From assembly GCA_030611185.1 (NCBI GenBank), contig JAUWQG010000042.1:1-7551 (forward strand): a stretch of 7,551 nucleotides of DNA. Reading direction: 5' to 3'. The notes beneath the pieces are model-generated. The model was not told where the DNA came from. It did not search any database and saw only the letters and a list, made by a program, of their open reading frames with translations. Origin of the DNA: Nitrososphaerota archaeon. GTDB taxonomy: Archaea; Thermoproteota; Nitrososphaeria; Nitrososphaerales; Nitrosopumilaceae. Positions within the stretch are counted from its first letter, which is position 1. The number at the start of each line of letters is the position of its first letter. Below are positions 1 to 5,842 of the stretch, piece by piece. The position numbers and the translations under genes are program-made.

Positions 1-813
1 GATGTCCTTCTTTGGACCCTTAGACGAAATGAAAAAGATGTCATAAATCTCTATGATTCTTTATCACCTGTTATGCAAGTTGCTACGGGAGGCTCCATGC
101 TGAATTTTGGTTTTTGGCCAGATAAAATTAAAGAACCGATATTGGCTCAAGAAACCCTCTGTAACTTTTTTGGGAAATTGGCAGAACTTGATAATGCGCA
201 GACTGTTGTTGATGTTGGTAGTGGACTTTCAGCACCAGCTATTTTTTGGAGAAATCTTTATGAAAAATTAAATTTGAATTGTGTAAATATTAATTACAAA
301 CAACTTTGTTTTTCTGGTCCTGAAAAGAACATTGAATTCATAAATTCAACTTCAACTAAACTTCCATTTGCTGATAATTCTGTAGATCGTGTTTTGGCCT
401 TAGAATCATCTCAGCATTTTAAACCACTTGATAGTTTTATTTCTGAATCTAAAAGAATTCTGAGGAAATCTGGAATACTTGCTTTAGCTTTACCTGTTAC
501 TCTTTCTCATGCCTCAATTAGAAAAATGGGGATTCTAAAATTTACTTGGTCTTCTGAGCATTATGGTGCAGATTTTATTAAAAAATTAGTTATCGATAAA
601 GGATTTACGATAACTGATGAGCGATTAATTGGAGATCAAGTTTATGATCCATTAGCTGATTATTATGTTAAAAATAGAGACTCTTTGAAAAAATCAATCA
701 AACAAAAGTATCCCGATTTTGTTGAAAAAATCCTTTTCAAATCCATGCTCAAAATGAAAAAATCCTCTGAGGAAAAAATGATTGATTATCTTATCTTGAA
801 ATGTAAACTCTGA
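1..813 (+). CDS. SAM-dependent class I methyltransferase, 5' end outside the window
   Basis: The reading frame is open from base 1, and the codons before the first ATG (73) continue a plausible protein (for example NLYDSLSP running into VMQVATGG). The true start therefore lies upstream and 270 residues are visible. It should transfer a methyl group from S-adenosylmethionine to a small molecule in the cytosol; the substrate cannot be told. Counted from ATG 73, the glycine-rich SAM loop VVDVGSG is near residues 45-51, LPFADNSVDRVLALESSQHF near 97-116 is the usual post-motif-II segment, and RILRKSGILAL near 127-137 is the motif III region. The GGSMLNFGFW segment before the SAM loop and the ES..H motif recall sterol/tocopherol/quinone-type or sarcosine-type methyltransferases, but this is only resemblance. 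A T-rich tract follows the stop. The downstream gene is 79 bp away and appears to have its own promoter. Confidence 0.85.
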   Translation, partial: DVLLWTLRRNEKDVINLYDSLSPVMQVATGGSMLNFGFWPDKIKEPILAQETLCNFFGKLAELDNAQTVVDVGSGLSAPAIFWRNLYEKLNLNCVNINYKQLCFSGPEKNIEFINSTSTKLPFADNSVDRVLALESSQHFKPLDSFISESKRILRKSGILALALPVTLSHASIRKMGILKFTWSSEHYGADFIKKLVIDKGFTITDERLIGDQVYDPLADYYVKNRDSLKKSIKQKYPDFVEKILFKSMLKMKKSSEEKMIDYLILKCKL

Positions 814-827
814 ATTTTTATTTTCTT
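814..827 (+). terminator. T-rich transcription stop after the methyltransferase gene
   Basis: Directly after the TGA stop there is a run made almost only of T (ATTTTTATTTTCTT). Archaeal RNA polymerase commonly terminates at U-rich tracts without needing a hairpin, and I see no stem here. The call rests on base composition and position only. Confidence 0.4.
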
Positions 828-859
828 GGTCGTGTTCATCATTCATACTTTGGACAAAG

Positions 860-868
860 TTTTTATTT
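860..868 (+). promoter_or_regulatory. Probable TATA box of the 893 gene
   Basis: The T/A run TTTTTATTT is centred about 29 bp before the TTG start at 893, which is where a TATA box sits if transcription starts at or beside the first base of the codon. There is no Shine-Dalgarno sequence before 893, which agrees with a leaderless mRNA. The surroundings are AT-rich, so chance matches are easy. Confidence 0.4.
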
Positions 869-892
869 TTGAAATTTTGCATTGTCTTCTGA

Positions 893-1279
893 TTGTCAGA
901 ACAAAGTGATTCTAATTTTCAATTATATGATGAAAAGTGTAAAATCCTCCTAAAAGAACCTGAGATTAGATTTGCAGGTATTGTTAATATATCAGGAAAT
1001 CTGGTTTTGGGCGGCTTCAAAGAAGGTCTTACTCCTTATGAAAATGATGAAACTAAACTTCAAGCATTTTATAATTTTGTGTCAAAAGCCTCCATTAGAA
1101 AAGAATTTGATGAAAGTCTGGGGCCCATTAACTATATTGCAGCAAGACGTGATAAGGCAGTTTTAATCAGTTTTCCATTCCCATTATCTAAAATCCTTCT
1201 TTTGATATCTGCTGAACCCAATGTCAATATTGAAGATTTGGCTAAAAAAGTTGTAGAAATATTTACCAACGTAAAATAA
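893..1279 (+). CDS. Small uncharacterised archaeal protein, paralogue of the 5865-6254 product
   Basis: This is a 128-residue protein with no signal peptide or membrane segment. Translation must begin at TTG 893: an in-frame TGA ends at 892 and the protein contains no internal Met. I do not recognise an enzyme. It is clearly homologous to the protein at 5865-6254. Both share an R.A.I.N..G.L..GG.K.G block (here around residues 26-46), an R.EFD segment (about 69-74), and an SFP strand followed by LL.S.E (about 93-108). The order strand, G-turn, strand, helix, paired strands, helix recalls roadblock/profilin-like small domains, and I think it belongs to a Pfam DUF (possibly DUF6659) common in Nitrosopumilus relatives; both points are unverified. 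It lies between the methyltransferase and msrA, apparently as a single-gene unit. Confidence 0.8.
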   Translation: MSEQSDSNFQLYDEKCKILLKEPEIRFAGIVNISGNLVLGGFKEGLTPYENDETKLQAFYNFVSKASIRKEFDESLGPINYIAARRDKAVLISFPFPLSKILLLISAEPNVNIEDLAKKVVEIFTNVK

Positions 1280-1404
1280 TATTTTATTTTCAGAACTGAT
1301 AATTCTTATTTTACCTAATAATTTGAATCAAAATTTAATTAAAACTTATCATTTCCTCCACTTTTTCTAAAACTTATTTTTTGCCTATTTGTATGGTAGA
1401 ATAC

Positions 1405-1413
1405 TTTTAATTT
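1405..1413 (+). promoter_or_regulatory. Probable TATA box of msrA
   Basis: TTTTAATTT is centred about 28 bp before the TTG start of msrA, in the right place for leaderless transcription. The 157-bp spacer holding it (1280-1436) is very AT-rich and full of stops in all frames. Apart from this box I see only a 9-bp direct repeat, AAAACTTAT, at 1341-1349 and 1369-1377, to which I attach no function. Confidence 0.4.
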
Positions 1414-1436
1414 AGTTTCAAACAACACATTTTACA

Positions 1437-1892
1437 TTGAAGGCAACATTTGGCGCTGGCTGTTTTTGGCATGTTGAAGATTTATTTCGAAAAACAAAAG
1501 GCGTAACATCTACAAAGGCCGGGTATACTGGTGGAAATTTAACCAACCCTACTTATGAAGAAGTTTGTACTGATAAAACAGGACATGCAGAAGCTGTAGA
1601 GGTAGAATATGATCCAAATGAAATCTCCTATGATGAATTACTAGAAATATTTTGGAATAATCATGATCCTACATCTCTAAATCGTCAAGGACCTGATGTT
1701 GGAATTCAGTATAGATCATCTATTTTCTTTCATGATGAATCTCAAAAACAAACTGCACAAAAATCAAAAGAAAAATTAGATTCTTCTGGAAAGTTTTCAA
1801 AATCTATTGTAACTGAGATAGTTCCTTCTCCAGAATTTTACAAGGCTGAGGACTATCATCAAAAGTATTTTCAAAAACACGGATTATCTTAG
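1437..1892 (+). CDS. msrA: Peptide-methionine (S)-S-oxide reductase MsrA
   Basis: MsrA reduces the S-epimer of methionine sulfoxide in proteins and free methionine, using thioredoxin-type reductant, and so repairs oxidative damage in the cytosol. The protein is 151 residues, the short compact form. The signature GCFW is at residues 8-11 with catalytic C9. The other family landmarks are AGYTGG (28-33), NPTYEEVC (37-44), TGHAEAVEV (48-56) and GIQYRSS (about 89-95), and the C-terminal DYHQKY is also typical. Only one further cysteine (C44) is visible, and the C-terminal recycling cysteines of longer MsrA proteins are absent. TTG 1437 is the start because an in-frame TAG lies just upstream (1413-1415) and the family N-terminus begins here. 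It converges on the stress protein gene with only 2 bp between the stops; both gene types fit stress protection. Confidence 0.95.
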   Translation: MKATFGAGCFWHVEDLFRKTKGVTSTKAGYTGGNLTNPTYEEVCTDKTGHAEAVEVEYDPNEISYDELLEIFWNNHDPTSLNRQGPDVGIQYRSSIFFHDESQKQTAQKSKEKLDSSGKFSKSIVTEIVPSPEFYKAEDYHQKYFQKHGLS

Positions 1893-1894
1893 AA

Positions 1895-2329
1895 TTACTT
1901 TACTAATAGTACTGGAATTTTTGAGGCATGAATTACATAGTTTGATACGCTTCCAAAAAACATCTCTTTAAGAGAGCCTCTTCCTCTATTCCCAATTACT
2001 AAAAGATTGAAATTTTCTTTCTTATTGTGAGCCAGTTTTATGATATTATAGCCAATATCTCCACGCATCAATTTCTCTTTAAACACAATGCCGTTTTGTG
2101 CTGCTAGAACTTTGGCATTATTCATTATTTTTTTCACTTCCTCGTTAAGCGATTCTTCTACTGAACCTACCCCTCGAAATTCTGAGTGTGGTGGTGCATA
2201 AATAGAGTATACTCCTGTAATGGTGGCTCCAAATTGCCTTGCCACTGAAATTGCCATTTCAAGCCCTCTCTGAGAATTTTTTGATCCATCCAGAGGAACA
2301 AGGATTTTGGTAACTTTCTTTTTTATCAC
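1895..2329 (-). CDS. Universal stress protein, UspA family, ATP-binding type
   Basis: A 144-residue single-domain protein of the usual UspA length. The N-terminal strand KILVPLDGS (8-16) carries the Asp that contacts adenine, and the C-terminal G-2x-G-9x-G-S nucleotide motif is exact (G113, G116, G126, S127), so it should be an ATP-binding dimer rather than the non-binding subtype. UspA proteins are small cytosolic stress-response or signalling proteins; no enzymatic job can be assigned. The start is GTG (2327-2329), because an in-frame TAA lies two codons upstream. It is transcribed away from the hydrolase gene, from a 111-bp divergent spacer. Confidence 0.93.
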   Translation of the reverse strand: MIKKKVTKILVPLDGSKNSQRGLEMAISVARQFGATITGVYSIYAPPHSEFRGVGSVEESLNEEVKKIMNNAKVLAAQNGIVFKEKLMRGDIGYNIIKLAHNKKENFNLLVIGNRGRGSLKEMFFGSVSNYVIHASKIPVLLVK

Positions 2330-2350
2330 ATTTTACTCTTAAATTAGATG

Positions 2351-2359
2351 TTAAAAAAC
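2351..2359 (-). promoter_or_regulatory. Probable TATA box of the universal stress protein gene
   Basis: Read on the minus strand, GTTTTTTAA is centred about 26 bp before the GTG start at 2329. This matches the spacing seen at other first genes in the window and implies a leaderless message. Confidence 0.4.
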
Positions 2360-2407
2360 GTAGATGCCAAATTCTAAAAACTGAAATTTTAAAAAAACCA
2401 TAAAATC

Positions 2408-2419
2408 TACCGATCGGTA
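2408..2419. promoter_or_regulatory. Perfect 12-bp palindrome, candidate repressor operator
   Basis: TACCGATCGGTA is a perfect inverted repeat and a GC-richer island inside an AT-rich divergent spacer, 21 bp before the hydrolase GTG. It overlaps the region where the TATA box or transcription start of that gene should be. Its form resembles operators of TetR-family repressors, which often read ACCG..CGGT. No TetR-type gene lies in this window, so the regulator is unknown. By eye I found no second copy in the window. Confidence 0.5.
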
Positions 2420-2440
2420 AATCACGTTAATGTTTATCTA

Positions 2441-3259
2441 GTGATAATTAATGAAGCTAAAACAGTGCAAGAAAATTTCATTCAAGTAGATGGCAATAAA
2501 ATTCGTTATTTGGAAACTGGTCATTCCAAAAATACGTTGGTTCTAGTTCATGGTTTAGGTGCATCTGCTGAGAGATGGACTAAGACTATTCCTTACCTGG
2601 CAAAAGAATACCATCTGATAATTCCTGATCTAATTGGATTTGGATATAGCGATAAACCACTAGTAGATTACACAACTGATTTTTTTTCAGATTTTCTAGG
2701 GAAATTTTTAGATTTGACTGGAATAGAAAATCCTCCGATTTTAGGCTCATCATTAGGTGGTCAGGTAGCTGCAGAATATGCCTCAACCAATACTAATGTT
2801 GAAAAATTAATTCTTGCATCTCCCTCTGGAATTATGAAGCAATCTACTCCTGCATTGGATGCCTATATCATGGCAGCTCTTTATCCAAATGAAACAAATG
2901 CAAAAAATGCATTTGAAATGATGGAAGGATCTGGTATTGAGACAGACAGTACAATTATTGAGGGTTTTATTGAAAGGATGAAACTACCAAATGCAAAAAT
3001 GGCATTCATGTCTACTATTCTTGGTCTAAAAAACTCTGAAATTATTACAAATAAATTAAAATCAATTAATGTCCCTTCTTTGATAATTTGGGGGGCAAAT
3101 GAGCCTGTGCTTCCTATACAACATGCCGATGGGTTTGTCTCTGCCATCAAAAATTGTAGGTTTTACAGAATGGATGGATGTGGACATACTCCATATGTTC
3201 AGAATGCTGAAGAATTTGCAAAAATCGTTCTTAATTTCTTAAACAATGATCAGACATAG
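2441..3259 (+). CDS. Alpha/beta-fold hydrolase, possibly PHA-linked esterase or depolymerase
   Basis: A 272-residue cytosolic alpha/beta hydrolase. HGLG at 37-40 is the oxyanion-hole loop, PDLIGFGYSDKP at 62-73 is the typical strand-4/loop region, GSSLG at 102-106 is the nucleophile elbow with S104, and the C-terminal GCGHTPYVQ gives catalytic H249. In the usual WG..D acid position the sequence reads W-G-A-N-E, so E221 would replace the common Asp. The start is GTG 2441; the nearby ATGs at 2430 and 2451 are out of frame. It is 23 bp upstream of the AbrB-domain gene on the same strand and close to PHA synthase genes, which suggests hydrolysis of PHA or its oligomers. Sequence alone does not separate this from a general esterase, so the role is inference from context. 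The palindrome at 2408-2419 probably regulates it. Confidence 0.88.
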   Translation: MIINEAKTVQENFIQVDGNKIRYLETGHSKNTLVLVHGLGASAERWTKTIPYLAKEYHLIIPDLIGFGYSDKPLVDYTTDFFSDFLGKFLDLTGIENPPILGSSLGGQVAAEYASTNTNVEKLILASPSGIMKQSTPALDAYIMAALYPNETNAKNAFEMMEGSGIETDSTIIEGFIERMKLPNAKMAFMSTILGLKNSEIITNKLKSINVPSLIIWGANEPVLPIQHADGFVSAIKNCRFYRMDGCGHTPYVQNAEEFAKIVLNFLNNDQT

Positions 3260-3260
3260 A

Positions 3261-3268
3261 GTTAAATA
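3261..3268 (+). promoter_or_regulatory. Probable TATA box before the AbrB-domain gene
   Basis: GTTAAATA lies in the 23-bp gap between the hydrolase and AbrB-domain genes. Its centre is about 27 bp from ATG 3292 but only 18 bp from ATG 3283. With the spacing seen elsewhere in the window, a leaderless transcript from here would favour the second ATG, and would make the AbrB-phasin pair a unit partly independent of the hydrolase. Confidence 0.4.
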
Positions 3269-3282
3269 CATCATAAAACCAT

Positions 3283-3717
3283 ATGTTACCAATGAGCGGT
3301 AATTATAGCCAATATGATCCTACTTCAATGTTCAAAGATTGGATACAAAAAAGTGGACGTGCACAGGCTGAATTTATGAAAAATTTTGGCTCATTGATGA
3401 ACAACCAAAATTCAAACAACTTCAACCCCCTTGAGACATTAAAAACAGTGTCTGATACAACCAGAAACACCCAATCCAATATGATGGAGAATATGAAAAA
3501 CCTACAAAGTAACAGCATGGATACAATGTTCAACATTGGACAAATGCTTCCATCTTTCATGAATTGGGGAGCTTACAAAACAACTGTCGGCAGTGCTGGC
3601 AGAATTTCGATTCCAGAGGCAGAACGAAACGCTCTAGGACTGGGAGAGGGAGACTTGGTTCAAGTCATTATTCTTCCCATAGGAAAAAAATCAAACACTA
3701 AGGAGGTGAAACAATGA
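3283..3717 (+). CDS. Phasin-like N-terminus fused to AbrB/SpoVT DNA-binding domain, probable PHA granule regulator
   Basis: 144 residues from ATG 3283, or 141 from ATG 3292, which the TATA spacing favours. Residues about 14-95 are helix-prone, low-complexity and rich in Met, Asn and Gln, with amphipathic stretches such as FKDWIQKSGRAQAEFMKNF as in granule-binding phasins. Residues about 98-133 (KTTVGSAGRISIPEAERNALG, then GEGDLVQVIILP) are a swapped-hairpin AbrB-type domain, normally a dimeric DNA-binding unit. In haloarchaea an AbrB-like protein, PhaR, sits beside phaP and represses the PHA granule genes; this gene has the same neighbourhood, so it is a likely functional counterpart. Its stop overlaps the next gene in ATGA, which implies translational coupling. 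Asn codons are mostly AAC (about 11 of 17), unlike the AAT-rich hydrolase upstream, which suggests high expression. Confidence 0.82.
   Translation: MLPMSGNYSQYDPTSMFKDWIQKSGRAQAEFMKNFGSLMNNQNSNNFNPLETLKTVSDTTRNTQSNMMENMKNLQSNSMDTMFNIGQMLPSFMNWGAYKTTVGSAGRISIPEAERNALGLGEGDLVQVIILPIGKKSNTKEVKQ
3701..3709 (+). promoter_or_regulatory. Strong Shine-Dalgarno site of the phasin-like gene
   Basis: AGGAGGTGA lies inside the end of the AbrB-domain gene, 4 nt before ATG 3714. It is the only strong ribosome binding site I see in the window, and it fixes the start of this downstream, overlapping gene. First genes of the other units lack such a site. Confidence 0.85.
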
Positions 3718-4142
3718 GTAAAAACGAGCAAACACAAGGAACTCCAAAAGACGCATTTTCAGTATACCAGCAAAACGTAGATAAATTATTCACAAGCATT
3801 AAACAATCAGTACCACAATACCATCAATCAATTACTAACGTACAACAAGAATATTTGCAAGCATATGAAAATATTGTAGATTCTTCAATCGCATTACAAA
3901 AAGAATATGCAAAGAAATTCGGTATCGCAGCAAATGTCCCTGAAACAACAATTAGAGCAATTCGTGATTCAACAGAAGAAATTGCAAAAGCAGCTTCTGT
4001 ACAAAATCAAATAGCCCTTGCAACAATTGATGCAACACAACAAAATATCAAAACCTTTAACGACAATGCAAAATCATTTGCTGAATTAAACAAAAACATT
4101 CTACAATCATGGATTTCTGCATTTACCACGCCTAACAACTAG
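3714..4142 (+). CDS. Phasin-like PHA granule-associated protein
   Basis: A 142-residue protein predicted to be almost entirely helical, with many Gln, Asn, Ala and Lys residues, no cysteine, no signal peptide and no membrane segment. Heptad-like hydrophobic spacing runs through most of it, and the C-terminus (ILQSWISAFTTPNN) ends in an amphipathic segment. Length, composition and position next to an AbrB-domain gene and phaC/phaE match phasins, which coat PHA granules and control their number and size. Phasins diverge fast, so the call leans on context. ATG 3714 overlaps the upstream stop by 4 bp and has an excellent Shine-Dalgarno site. Codons favour AAC over AAT (about 8 to 5), as in the gene before it, which fits an abundant coat protein. 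The name phaP would be reasonable but is not proven. Confidence 0.8.
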   Translation: MSKNEQTQGTPKDAFSVYQQNVDKLFTSIKQSVPQYHQSITNVQQEYLQAYENIVDSSIALQKEYAKKFGIAANVPETTIRAIRDSTEEIAKAASVQNQIALATIDATQQNIKTFNDNAKSFAELNKNILQSWISAFTTPNN

Positions 4143-4143
4143 T

Positions 4144-4174
4144 AGATAATTTTTTTATCTTTTCTTTTTATTTT
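4144..4174 (+). terminator. Terminator after the phasin-like gene: short hairpin plus T tract
   Basis: AGATAA (4144-4149) and TTATCT (4155-4160) form a 6-bp stem with a T5 loop, followed by the T-rich tract TTTCTTTTTATTTT. It fills the 33-bp gap between the convergent phasin-like gene and phaC. On the plus strand it suits U-tract termination; read from the phaC side it is A-rich, so it is not an obvious terminator in that direction. Confidence 0.55.
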
Positions 4175-4175
4175 C

Positions 4176-5240
4176 TTAGGATCTTTCAAGTAACCATTGA
4201 CCAAGTTCTGGCAAAACTTTTTTCTGTGATAATGAACTGGCAATCATTCCAACATGCCCTGTAGGATACATTCTCAGGGTTTTATCTTTACTTCCTACAG
4301 CATAGTGTAATGGCATACTACATTCTGGTGACACGAGATGGTCGCCTACAGCTACCTGGGTAAAAATTGGCATGTCTATTTTTTTCAAATCTATATGTCT
4401 ATTATTTACATACATTTTGTTTTGAATCAGTAAATTGTCTTGATAGATATCCTTTATCCATTGTTTGAATAATTCTCCTGGAATTGGAGGTGTATCGCTA
4501 AGCCATTTTTCTACTCGCAAAAAATTATCTACGTATTTTTTGTTATCAATATTCTTGAAAAATTTCACGTATTTCTCAATTCCTTGCTCAAATGGTTTTA
4601 GAACTGAAAAGCAATAGTACATAAATTCGGGAGGCATGTTGCCTATGGTTTCTACCATCTTATCGACATCCATGTTTTTTGCAAGATTGCTAATTACAGT
4701 AGTATCTCTCCAACCATCAATCACCGGTGCTGTGGCAATGTAATTTTTTACGCTTTCTGGATGAAGGGTAATATATGCAGTAGCTAAAGTTGCACCAGTA
4801 CAATATCCTTGTAAGGATACTTTTTCAACTGATGCTTCATTTTTTATAAATTCCACTGCTCCATCCAAATAACCATTAACGTAATCATCAAAATCAAGAT
4901 ACTTATCCATAGCCGTGGGGCTTCCCCAATCTAACATGTATACATCAAATCCTTGCTGCACCAGATTTCTTACCCAGCTTTTATCTGGCTGTAAATCCAA
5001 AATATGATATCTATTGATTAACGCATACGAGATTATCAAAGGTGTTTTGTGTTGTTTATCAGTTAATGGTTTGTAGTGCAATAATCTTGTTTTATCCATT
5101 TCTTGTACCACATCATGCGGAGTTACCTCTAAAACAATTTCATCAGGTGCGGCAACATGTGATGGGGCATCCATGACATTTTTATTAAATCTGATAATCT
5201 CCTCCATTATTTTGGGGTCTATCGCAGTTTCACTTTTCAT
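4176..5240 (-). CDS. phaC: Class III poly(3-hydroxyalkanoate) synthase, catalytic subunit PhaC
   Basis: PhaC polymerises hydroxyacyl-CoA into PHA at the surface of cytoplasmic granules. The 354-residue length fits class III enzymes (about 355), which need PhaE. The lipase-like box is G145-Y-C-T-G149 with nucleophile C147, the acid is D300 in VAVGDHLVSP, and the general base is H329 in GHVGM. This spacing equals that of Allochromatium vinosum PhaC (C149, D302, H331). Other family segments are DVYMLDWGSPT (99-109), DDYVNGYLDGA (118-128) and the ATAPVIDGW stretch after the nucleophile. ATG (5238-5240) lies inside the 3' end of phaE with an 11-bp overlap, so the two are co-transcribed and probably coupled. 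Only a weak purine-rich AAGGA is seen, about 11 nt before the ATG. It converges on the phasin-like gene. The N-terminal extension of class I enzymes is absent. Confidence 0.97.
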   Translation of the reverse strand: MKSETAIDPKIMEEIIRFNKNVMDAPSHVAAPDEIVLEVTPHDVVQEMDKTRLLHYKPLTDKQHKTPLIISYALINRYHILDLQPDKSWVRNLVQQGFDVYMLDWGSPTAMDKYLDFDDYVNGYLDGAVEFIKNEASVEKVSLQGYCTGATLATAYITLHPESVKNYIATAPVIDGWRDTTVISNLAKNMDVDKMVETIGNMPPEFMYYCFSVLKPFEQGIEKYVKFFKNIDNKKYVDNFLRVEKWLSDTPPIPGELFKQWIKDIYQDNLLIQNKMYVNNRHIDLKKIDMPIFTQVAVGDHLVSPECSMPLHYAVGSKDKTLRMYPTGHVGMIASSLSQKKVLPELGQWLLERS

Positions 5241-5811
5241 TTTTTTTCATTTCCTTTTTCTTTTTTGCTTCAATTTCTAATTTAGTTACTCTTTTTTTAA
5301 GTGAATGTAGTTCTTTATAGACCTCATCAATTTCCTCCTTACTTGGTAAATTTACTGATTGAAGTATTACGTTTGTAATGTTATTCCAATGCTTGGTTAA
5401 CTCCAGTTCCTTTGAAACTAGTTTCCCGTAATTCACTCCAAATTTCTTTGAGTCAAATAGTTCGGTAAAATCGTTATCAAAAATATCTATCCATATTCTT
5501 TTGAAGGCATCAATTTGCTCTACATCTTGTGGGACTTCTGGTGCTTTCAAATTCACTTTTTTCTGTGCATCATTCCAAGTTTCTGCTAACTGCTTGTAAT
5601 ACTCTGTAACAAACTTGTTAAACTGGAGGAGACTCTCATTTATCTCGATTAGTTCTGTCGATACTTTTTTTGAATTCGCTGCAAAAGCCCTCATAGGCCC
5701 AGTTGATCCTAAAGCTTGCGGCTTACTTGACATCAAGTGTATCAGGTCAGTCCAAAACAGTGACATGTGTTTGTAGTATTCTACAGTCTCTTCAGGAGTT
5801 TGAGGCTTCAC
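5230..5811 (-). CDS. phaE: PHA synthase subunit PhaE (class III)
   Basis: A 193-residue protein, shorter than bacterial PhaE and close to haloarchaeal forms. It has no catalytic motif and is needed to activate PhaC and promote polymer chain growth at the granule. The recognisable piece is the C-terminal LPSKEEIDEVYKEL (155-168), which runs into a coiled-coil and a lysine-rich tail (LHSLKKRVTKLE..., to 193). This P-S/T-..-D-V/I-...-L-..-L pattern is the conserved end of PhaE/PhaR-type subunits. The rest is helical, with aromatic-rich stretches (EYYKHMSLFW, 11-20). The start is GTG (5809-5811), because an in-frame TAA stands two codons upstream. It is the first gene of phaE-phaC, overlaps phaC by 11 bp, and is divergent from the 5865 gene across a 53-bp spacer. 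Confidence 0.9.
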   Translation of the reverse strand: MKPQTPEETVEYYKHMSLFWTDLIHLMSSKPQALGSTGPMRAFAANSKKVSTELIEINESLLQFNKFVTEYYKQLAETWNDAQKKVNLKAPEVPQDVEQIDAFKRIWIDIFDNDFTELFDSKKFGVNYGKLVSKELELTKHWNNITNVILQSVNLPSKEEIDEVYKELHSLKKRVTKLEIEAKKKKEMKKNEK

Positions 5812-5834
5812 TAATTACTAGTAGCACAGCTCGC

Positions 5835-5842
5835 AATAAATA
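5835..5842. promoter_or_regulatory. Shared divergent TATA element between phaE and the 5865 gene
   Basis: AATAAATA (TATTTATT on the minus strand) is the only AT-rich box at promoter distance in the 53-bp spacer. Its centre, 5838.5, is about 27 bp from the phaE GTG (5811) and about 27 bp from ATG 5865, so one box could position leaderless transcription in both directions. A second AT-rich run, GTTAAAATA at 5851-5859, is too near 5865 to be that gene's TATA box. Confidence 0.55.

Noticed and set aside
694..882. 62-residue minus-strand open frame over the methyltransferase 3' end and the spacer
   Set aside because: Phe/Lys-rich, low-complexity translation of the AT-rich opposite strand of a well-supported gene; no motif and no plausible promoter.
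972..1166. 64-residue plus-strand frame inside the 893-1279 gene
   Set aside because: The enclosing frame has a clear paralogue at 5865-6254, while this one has no recognisable similarity.
1341..1377. 9-bp direct repeat AAAACTTAT (two copies, 28 bp apart) before msrA
   Set aside because: Short and AT-rich in an AT-rich spacer, with no third copy noticed; easily chance, and not a CRISPR repeat.
1280..1436. Possible tRNA or structured RNA in the largest gene-free stretch (157 bp)
   Set aside because: No cloverleaf, no GTTC-type T-loop and no GC-rich stem seen; the sequence is uniformly AT-rich.
2586..3150. Minus-strand frames at 2586-2786 and 2881-3150
   Set aside because: They lie antisense to the hydrolase, whose nucleophile elbow and catalytic His are in the plus frame; their translations carry no family motif.
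3303..3560. 85-residue minus-strand frame with a hydrophobic stretch that could pass for a membrane protein
   Set aside because: It is antisense to the Met/Asn-rich part of the AbrB-domain gene; complements of such codons give Ile, Leu, Phe and Val by chance.
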